Source of the DNA: Parastagonospora avenae f. sp. tritici 18332-5
Lineage: Eukaryota; Ascomycota; Dothideomycetes; Pleosporales; Phaeosphaeriaceae
Reading direction: 5' to 3'
Assembly (NCBI GenBank): GCA_022559985.1
Contig: JAFJTR010000024.1
Span: 1 to 64,000, forward strand
DNA length: 64,000 nucleotides
The notes below the pieces were generated by a model. The model was not told the DNA's origin and did no database searches. It saw only the letters and a list, made by a program, of their open reading frames with translations. Below are positions 57,801 through 64,000 of this stretch, in pieces. Position 1 is the first letter of the stretch. Every line of letters starts with the position of its first letter. Both the position numbers and the translations under genes were made by a program.

Positions 57801-60174
57801 GAGCAAAGGTTGTGCTCAGGGGCTTGCCAACAGCAGCCGAACACTCCCGGAGAAGTTCTAATTTGCCGAGGCGGGTGTTTTGAGTGTTAAAGCAAGGTTC
57901 CAGTATCAAATTGATGGCTCGTAAGCGAATGGCATCAGGCAGCTTGCCCTCGGACTGGTTAACCAGCAAATCGATACAATAGAGCAGGGGCGATGTTCGT
58001 GTGCCGTGCTGGCGTGAACGATGTGATGGCGTAGAAGCGACCTCAAACTCGTCTGACCCATTCCGGATAAGGCATTTTTCTGCGAAATGAAAAGCACCAA
58101 GCTTCTGGACAACACTTTCGATGAGGAAGCAGAATTTGTTCGCCCAAGTGTCCTCGTTTTGCTGCGTTACAGCCAGCTGCGCCGTTTGACTGTCCCATAC
58201 GCGACGAAGCAGATTGACGATATGTGCCATGGCATCTTTTGTCTCACTTGACGCCATCACCTCTTTGCTGCTTGCTTCGACCAGAGACGTGAGAACTGCC
58301 AGCCACATTGTCTTTACAGGCTCGTCTTCTTGCTCTTCTTTTTCAGAAAAAGGTGTTGCATCCAGTAGAGTCTCTACCAACGGTAGGATCGCGGGGAGCG
58401 ACCGTCGAACCCACTTTGGATCGAGCACCGGAAGTTCACCAGGCTGAATCATGGCCTGAGGTCTCTGGTCTAGAGCTCGTTGCTCGTACCACGGTCGTCG
58501 TGTTCCATTGAGTAGCGCTGAAACGATACGACATGCGGCAACGGTATGTACGGATCCTGTCGCATTGTGCAATAATGTTGTCCAGAAGTTGGCAACGAAT
58601 TCTCGCCAATAACGATCGAGTTGCGCGTGAGAAGCGGTTGGTCGGAAGGCGTAGTATAGCAAGGTCAGGTATCCAGATGATACAACGTTGCGTTCCTGCA
58701 TCTTTTGAGGAACATGTCGTTGAAATTGGTGTTGCGGAATCCTGAGGAACATTTTTGTCCAGCCATCAGTAGTGTCGGGCGCGAGATTGACGGCATAGAG
58801 GAGGAAGCAAAATGCAACGTTCGTCTGTATTCTTACCGCGTCCTTGGAAGACGCTATGCACTTTTGGAACAGCTCCAGCCATTCCTTGAGTGATGGGAAC
58901 GCCTCGCTGCTCATTGAGTCCCGTAGTAAGACAGTCACGGCGGCCCATATTTGGGGTACCAGAGCAGCATGATCACCTCCCAGCATCTTCTCGAGCTCTT
59001 TTGTGAGGGCTTTCACTACAGGAGCTCCGTCGTTCCTCACATGATTGAGTATGGCTAGGCAAGATTTAGCGACATGGCGGTCGTCTCCAATGGTCTTTGC
59101 GGCAGTCAGTGCCATGTCGAGGGCAGCCTGGTTGATGTCTTTCTGGGTCGCCGTGAAAGCTTTAAGTAAGTGCTTGAACCAGCGTTCGGTATGTTTGATC
59201 ATGACGTCGGGCCGCTGTGGGATCAGCTTGCGAAAGATGCGTATGCGATATGCCTGAACCGAAAAGCCACCAATGCGCTCGTGGATGGTATCTAATACAT
59301 CCAGTACCTTCTCCACGCGAACGTTGTTCATAATTTTAGGACGGAAATTTTGCTGCATCAAAGTCGCCAGGTGGGTGTTCACAATGACTTTGGGCATAGC
59401 GCTGTCCGCTGCTACCTGTATGCTGCGATCGACGATGAAGGCGCAAAAGTCATCGTCCATGGCTGCTGCCACTTCCGTTATTCGAAACAGAGCCATGAGC
59501 AACTTCAGAGACTGGCCGACCATTTGTGAGTCGAGGCCAGTCCCGGTCGGACTTTGCGCTTGTACGTCGCGTCGTATGAACTGGGTCAGGAGTGACATTT
59601 TCCGCTTCAGGGCTTGCTCGTCCGGCAACTTGTCGTAGGCTTGCATAGTCCTCTGCAGGCTGTGATAAGCGTCCATCCGCGACGGCCGCTCTGATGAAGC
59701 CAGGAGCTTCACTATTGACTCCAGCATCTCTGCGAATGTCTTGAATTTGTGTGCTGTGGCGCCTTCGTCGTTGGGTGGAGGAGTTGCCGTCTCGTCCGAG
59801 GGCTTGAGGATCGACTTGAGAGGTCTCGAAACGCGCGTTTGTGGTAGCGGCCGCAATGGAGAGCTACAGGAAGGTGTCCAGGACCGTGCGATTGTCTTTT
59901 TGTGGGGTGTAGTGCATAGCTGAAGCTCGAAGTTGACGCGCTTCCTTCTGCTAGCGGAGCTCGAGGGTATGCTGATATCTGAAGAAGGCGACTGCTCCGG
60001 CGTGTTGAGCCGATTCTTAGTAGTCGCAATGACTTTAGGTAGCGCGGGTGCTTCGCCGAAGGGGTCCTCGAGGAATTGGTTGAGCGCCTCGTCGGCTGCT
60101 TGGGGTTGATCTTCGAGATCTTTTGGGGGGGTCGGTGGTCGAACAGAAAGGGAATCAAACTTGGAAAACACCAT
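54864..60174 (-). CDS. RIF1: Rif1-like telomere and replication-timing protein
   Basis: Exons 60174-57139 and 57092-54864 (46-nt intron; HGE joins AVGLWMEVAKAIERLPRK) give 1754 residues. Residues about 150-1050 form a helical-repeat array of the Rif1 N-terminal type (PF12231); the rest is disordered, with many Ser-Pro/Thr-Pro sites and basic patches. Near the N-terminus are KRVNF (RVxF type, 79-82) and KSILK (SILK, 121-124), the two docking motifs by which Rif1 recruits protein phosphatase 1 to counter origin firing. Yeast Rif1 also binds Rap1 at telomeres; filamentous fungi may differ. Start chosen at the first ATG, MVFSKFDSLSVRPPTPPKD. Divergent from RIC8, 604 bp away. Confidence 0.9.
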
Positions 60175-60778
60175 GGCTATGCTAGAAGGGAACTAACAGA
60201 AACAAACAGACAAAGTGAATAGTTGTGCTCGCATTGCTTGACACGAGCAGCAGTTGAGGGCCAAGTGAACGAGATATCGAGGTCGTACGCGTGAGATGGG
60301 CCCGGCTTAACACGCTAGTCGCGTACCTTCCTGCACGTTCGCGCCGCGGAAGGAGCCTAGGCCGAATTAGACCCAAAGTGCCATCCCACCAGCAACGAGC
60401 TGTCCATCCCATGTTGTCTCTGACGACGAAGCAAAAACGCAGCCATTTCACTGTGTACATGAAACGTCGGCTGGTTTTCTGTATGCACTGCGTTAGTATC
60501 CTGTCACTGCTCGAGCGGCATGCAAAGTCATTCCGATTGAACATAGTGCTTGTCACGCGATATACTTCAAAAGTATGCGAGTTCGATTTCTGTATCGCAT
60601 GATGAACAGTGCGACTGTTGTTGGTGTCAATACCCCTGCAGGCGTCCGTCGCCTTGATCGTCTCCAGATGTCTGCTGGACCCTGAATGATGTCCATGACC
60701 GCGGTTCCGCGTTCCTGGTGGGGCATGAATCTCAAAGCTCTATTGCACCACGAACCTCGACGCCAGATACCTTGCAAC
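60175..60778. other. Divergent promoter region of RIF1 and RIC8
   Basis: 600 bp between two start codons on opposite strands. No repeat or RNA; presumably shared promoter. Confidence 0.55.
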
Positions 60779-62468
60779 ATGTTCGCGCAAAAGTCAGGGA
60801 AAGGTATACATTACTTAGAAGAATTTTATAAGACTTTATAAGTAGCGTTGATATCCAAATTGCTAATACAGTACAGCAAAACTAGACGATGTGTCCCGAA
60901 TACTGTCTGAGCTAAAGTCTGGCTTGGACGGCTCGACACTGTCCACCCCGCGTAAGCTACAATAACGGGCACACTCATGTATACACACTTAACAACTGAC
61001 TAGAAAAGAAGCAACTTCTTGAACAGCTCAAAGTCTACGGTCGTGCCGTTGAGAACTCAGAACCTATCTTCACAAAGGACGTACGTTGACCACCAACACA
61101 ACCTCGGAGGACTATACTGAGATACAAAGGGTCTACAAACATTGGGCCGCTATGCTTTCGATGGCAAAGAGACTTCCACTTCCCAGGAGGCGCTGCGGTG
61201 CATAGCCAATGCCCTACTTCTGCAGCCAAAGACGCGCCAGATACTGGTAGACCTGGGACATGGACCACACGCGGCAGAGAAGCTCAAGGTGCGCATATCA
61301 TAGTTTCGCAGGCGATTGCGTGTGTATTGACGCCTTAGCAGAGCGAAAGCGCCGACGACGAGTTCTTGATTTCCCGCGTCCTCTTCCTCACCACCTACGA
61401 CACGACTCTCGACTACCCACAACTTGTGCGCGAAAACCATCTGGCAGACAACATTAACGCCGCCATAGTCCGACATGCGAAGAAATACTCAAAGTCATCA
61501 CAGCGGCCCTCGCAGGAGCAAACAAACCCAATGGAGCTCATGGCGCTATCAGAAACCCTCAAACTGTTCTTCAACATCACCCACTTCCACCCAGACCTGA
61601 CTGAGCACTTCTCCAACTCCATACCGAACCTCTTCAAAATGCTCGTTCGCCGCGAAATACCCCAACCCCCTCTCACTGCACCCACCAACTTCCTCGTCAA
61701 CGCGCTACTCAACCTCGATCTCGAAGACGGCAAAGGCCACCAACAAAGCTCTTTCGGCCACAACGCCGTCTTCCCCTCCTTCGACCCCAAATGCAACGCC
61801 GAGCACCTAATCGCCATCCTCGACGCCTCCATCATCGTATACCCCGCCGCCGAGCTCGACGCCACCGTCGCCCCGGTCTTAACCCTCATCCGCCGCATCT
61901 ACGAAATCGCACCGGAGGATGTGAAGAAACACATGCAAACACGCATCCTCCCTACCTCAGAAGAACGCGACAAACCACTGGGCAAATCAAACACCCTGTC
62001 CTCGCGCCTGCTTAACTTGACCACCTCCGCGCTGACGCCGAATCTGCGCGGCTCGATATCAAGCATGCTGTTCGAACTGTCGAAAAAAGAGCCTGCGACG
62101 TTCGTGCAAAATGTAGGCTATGGATTCGCGTCGGGTTTCTTGATGTCGAACAATATACCCATGCCGGAGGAGGAAGTGCAGAAGCATGCGCGATTGGAGC
62201 AGGGGATTCCGGTCAATCCGATTACGGGCCAGAGGCTAGATAGGGAGGAGCGTGTGGATAGTGAGCCAATGACGCAGGAGGAGAAGGAGAGGGAGGCAGA
62301 GAGGTTGTTTGTGTTGTTTGAACGGTATGTTGGCTTATCGGTGAAGTGGGGACTTGGCTAACGATGAACAGGCTCAAAGCGACGGGTGTCATGAATGTGG
62401 AGAATCCGGTCGAGGCTGCGTATCGCTCGGGACGGATTGAGGAGTTGCCAGATGATGCGGAGGATTAG
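60779..62468 (+). CDS. RIC8: Ric8/synembryn, G-alpha exchange factor and chaperone
   Basis: Six exons: 60779-60803, 60877-60951, 61004-61080, 61130-61288, 61342-62324 and 62372-62468, giving 471 residues. The armadillo-like helical repeats are evident (EALRCIANALLLQPKTRQILVDLG, FLTTYDTTLDYPQLVRENHLADNINAAIVRH, ALSETLKLFFNITHF), ending with GYGFASGFLMSNNIPMP and NPITGQRLD. Ric8 is a non-receptor guanine nucleotide exchange factor and folding chaperone for G-alpha subunits; in filamentous fungi it controls growth and conidiation. All junctions keep frame. The 25-nt first exon (MFAQKSGK) is the least certain: it is chosen because an in-frame stop lies just before exon 2. Confidence 0.92.
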
Positions 62469-62983
62469 AATTAGGTGCGCGATAGCTTGCACTCCACGTT
62501 ATGACATACATGGCACACCTCACAATCAAAAAACTGAAATGAAAAATTAAGTAATCATAAAATTGAATAAGTAGAGTGAAGTAAATGAAGCTCCCGACCC
62601 CGAATGAACCCCTCGCCAGTAAATGATGAACCATGTGCCTGCACTAAGAAATGAAAGGAAAATATTATGTAAACGCCAATAGCACTCTAGCGATGCTTGT
62701 GCCCCATGCGCTTTTATGTTGCCGCGTATGCGCCGAATGTGGAAAGCGAGGTAAATGCAGTTGCTGCTGACGCTGTGGATGTGCAGTAATTATCAAATAG
62801 ATGTCGAGAAAGGTATGATGCTGATATCATGAAGCGTAGCTGAAACAGGCGATATCGAAAACATAAGTATATGTCGATATATCGTAAATTTCGTAAGGTG
62901 AGACGTGATTGCACATGATATCGAGTTCTCATGCAGCCGAGCGGAAAGGTCGTGAACATGATCCGCTTGATGTGAAGCAGACA
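62469..62983. other. Intergenic between convergent genes
   Basis: AT-rich 3' regions of RIC8 and the membrane protein gene; no gene supported. Confidence 0.55.
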
Positions 62984-64000
62984 TCACGCCTCGATTGGGC
63001 TTGAGGAGCGCTGAGTGTGCGCCAGCGGGTGGATGTCGAGGAAGCCATTGTCGAAGCGATCAACCTTGTGGGAGACAGTAGAAGCTGGCACTTCGATGCT
63101 GGGTAAAAGGCCGAAGCCACTATCATTGCTGTAATGTTGCAGCCAATACGATCCCAAGAGCTTGCCGACGACAGTGCTGATCATAGAACCGAGATAGAAG
63201 TTAATGCATCTGACAGGATAGGCACCGAGCCATAGAAGCATGATGAGAGCAGCCGCCTTCTGGGTTGGCGAAAAGCTTGTGGCGATGGATACCCATGGAT
63301 GTTGGTGGAGGGTGGCGGTCAGAGTAGGAAGGTTTCCAAGCCACTGATAGAGTCCGCATAAGTGAAAGAAGTACAAGAGACTGCAAGTGCCAGCAGCATC
63401 CTTGGCTAGTCTTTTGTTGATCTTGCCAAGCACGCTGAACAGGAATACGATGCCAATTGTAGCGACAACGCCACGAAACAAGGATGAAAGCAGCTGAGGC
63501 AGTGCACTGAAGAAGGCAAATCCTTGAGCGATATGGTCCGCTTGACCGGAGAGGTTCACCAGCTGTTCTTCAATGCTGATGATAGTGTTCAATGAAGCAT
63601 TGGCTGCATAATTTGTCCGATCGGCAGTGTTGTGAATTTCGCTCATTCTGCCAGATAGAACATTGTAGCTGTCAACTTGTGCTTCATGGTTGGCTTGAAG
63701 GCTGCCGAGAGCCTGCTCATGGTGTGCCTCCAGCTGGTCATTGTAGAATTTTGCAAACTGCGAGCTTTCTGCCATCAAGTCTCCCGAGAATGCTTGCATT
63801 TCCTGGCGAATCCTGGCTATCTCATTGCTCTGGTTGTCTGCCAGAGCTGTAGTGAGATCAGACATCGACGTTTCCATGAAGCTGTGAAATTTGTTGTCCA
63901 GCGTGCCTACAGTTGCGAGGGCTTTCTCTTGCACAGCATGCACGTCTTCCTTGAAGCGATCCTGGGCCTCCCGAACCTCGTCTGCAAACTGGTTCTGATC
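62984..64000 (-). CDS. Coiled-coil membrane protein, possibly Kar5/Tht1-like, 5' end outside window
   Basis: The frame is open from the right edge to a stop at 62984, so the N-terminus is missing. About 338 residues are visible. The first 150 are helical and coiled-coil-like (IARIRQEMQAFSGDLMAESSQFAKFYNDQLEAHHEQ), ending ASLNTIISIEEQLVNLSG. Then come about three hydrophobic segments: VVATIGIVFLFSVLG, LLYFFHLCGLYQWLGNLP and AAALIMLLWLGAYPVRCINFYLG. A lumenal coiled coil followed by several membrane helices is the layout of nuclear-fusion proteins of the Kar5/Tht1/GEX1 group, which act in nuclear envelope fusion after mating. The match is by architecture and general feel of the sequence, not by a diagnostic motif; the assignment is tentative. 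Confidence 0.6.
   Translation of the reverse strand, partial: DQNQFADEVREAQDRFKEDVHAVQEKALATVGTLDNKFHSFMETSMSDLTTALADNQSNEIARIRQEMQAFSGDLMAESSQFAKFYNDQLEAHHEQALGSLQANHEAQVDSYNVLSGRMSEIHNTADRTNYAANASLNTIISIEEQLVNLSGQADHIAQGFAFFSALPQLLSSLFRGVVATIGIVFLFSVLGKINKRLAKDAAGTCSLLYFFHLCGLYQWLGNLPTLTATLHQHPWVSIATSFSPTQKAAALIMLLWLGAYPVRCINFYLGSMISTVVGKLLGSYWLQHYSNDSGFGLLPSIEVPASTVSHKVDRFDNGFLDIHPLAHTQRSSSPIEA

Overview
The window reads as a chromosomal segment of a filamentous ascomycete (Pezizomycotina), most probably a Dothideomycete. The reasons are compact genes with short introns (mostly 45-70 nt), GT...AG ends with CTAAC/CTGAC/CTAAT branch sites just before the acceptor, a Ppc89/Cep57 spindle pole body protein, a fungal rhodopsin-family membrane protein, Zn2Cys6 regulators and a Rif1 with fungal PP1-docking motifs. 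No bacterial, viral or organellar sequence is evident. I found no rRNA, tRNA or CRISPR array.

Layout. 1-126 is almost pure G. 127-1268 is a polyubiquitin gene with a recognisable promoter. Then come an aldo/keto reductase (+), a Zn2Cys6 regulator (-), a small cupin (+), the farnesyltransferase beta subunit (+) and a dimeric alpha-beta barrel protein (-). 13.2-19.8 kb holds a small dsRNA-binding-like protein, an unrecognised protein and dynactin p27. 21.5-29.1 kb holds a seven-exon Zn2Cys6 regulator (+) converging on a SNF2 ATPase (-). 29-37 kb is accessory in character: long gene-poor stretches, a rhodopsin-family protein, a protein resembling the N-terminal part of STAND proteins, an 8-bp tandem repeat and three copies of a small inverted-repeat element (MITE) with 4-bp target duplications. 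A fourth, decayed copy lies at 45.4 kb. From 37.3 kb gene density rises: an unknown protein, UBC8 (-), panB (+), a PLP aminotransferase (-), Ppc89 (-), Iks1 kinase (-), glucose-6-phosphate 1-epimerase (-), Rif1 (-), Ric8 (+) and a membrane protein running off the right edge (-).

The genes are mainly unrelated housekeeping and regulatory functions: ubiquitin supply and conjugation, prenylation, dynein/dynactin transport, spindle pole body, telomere/replication timing, G-alpha activation, pantothenate synthesis and hexose-phosphate handling. I see no biosynthetic gene cluster and no defence island.

The most unusual observation is the UBC8 gene. Keeping its conserved E2 N-terminus in frame appears to need nine exons, including one of 8 nt, one of 3 nt and one of a single nucleotide. 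The flanking introns have normal length, branch sites and acceptors; one of the donors is weak. The second is the MITE family. All exon boundaries are inferred by eye from splice signals, reading frame and protein-family conservation; no transcript data were available.
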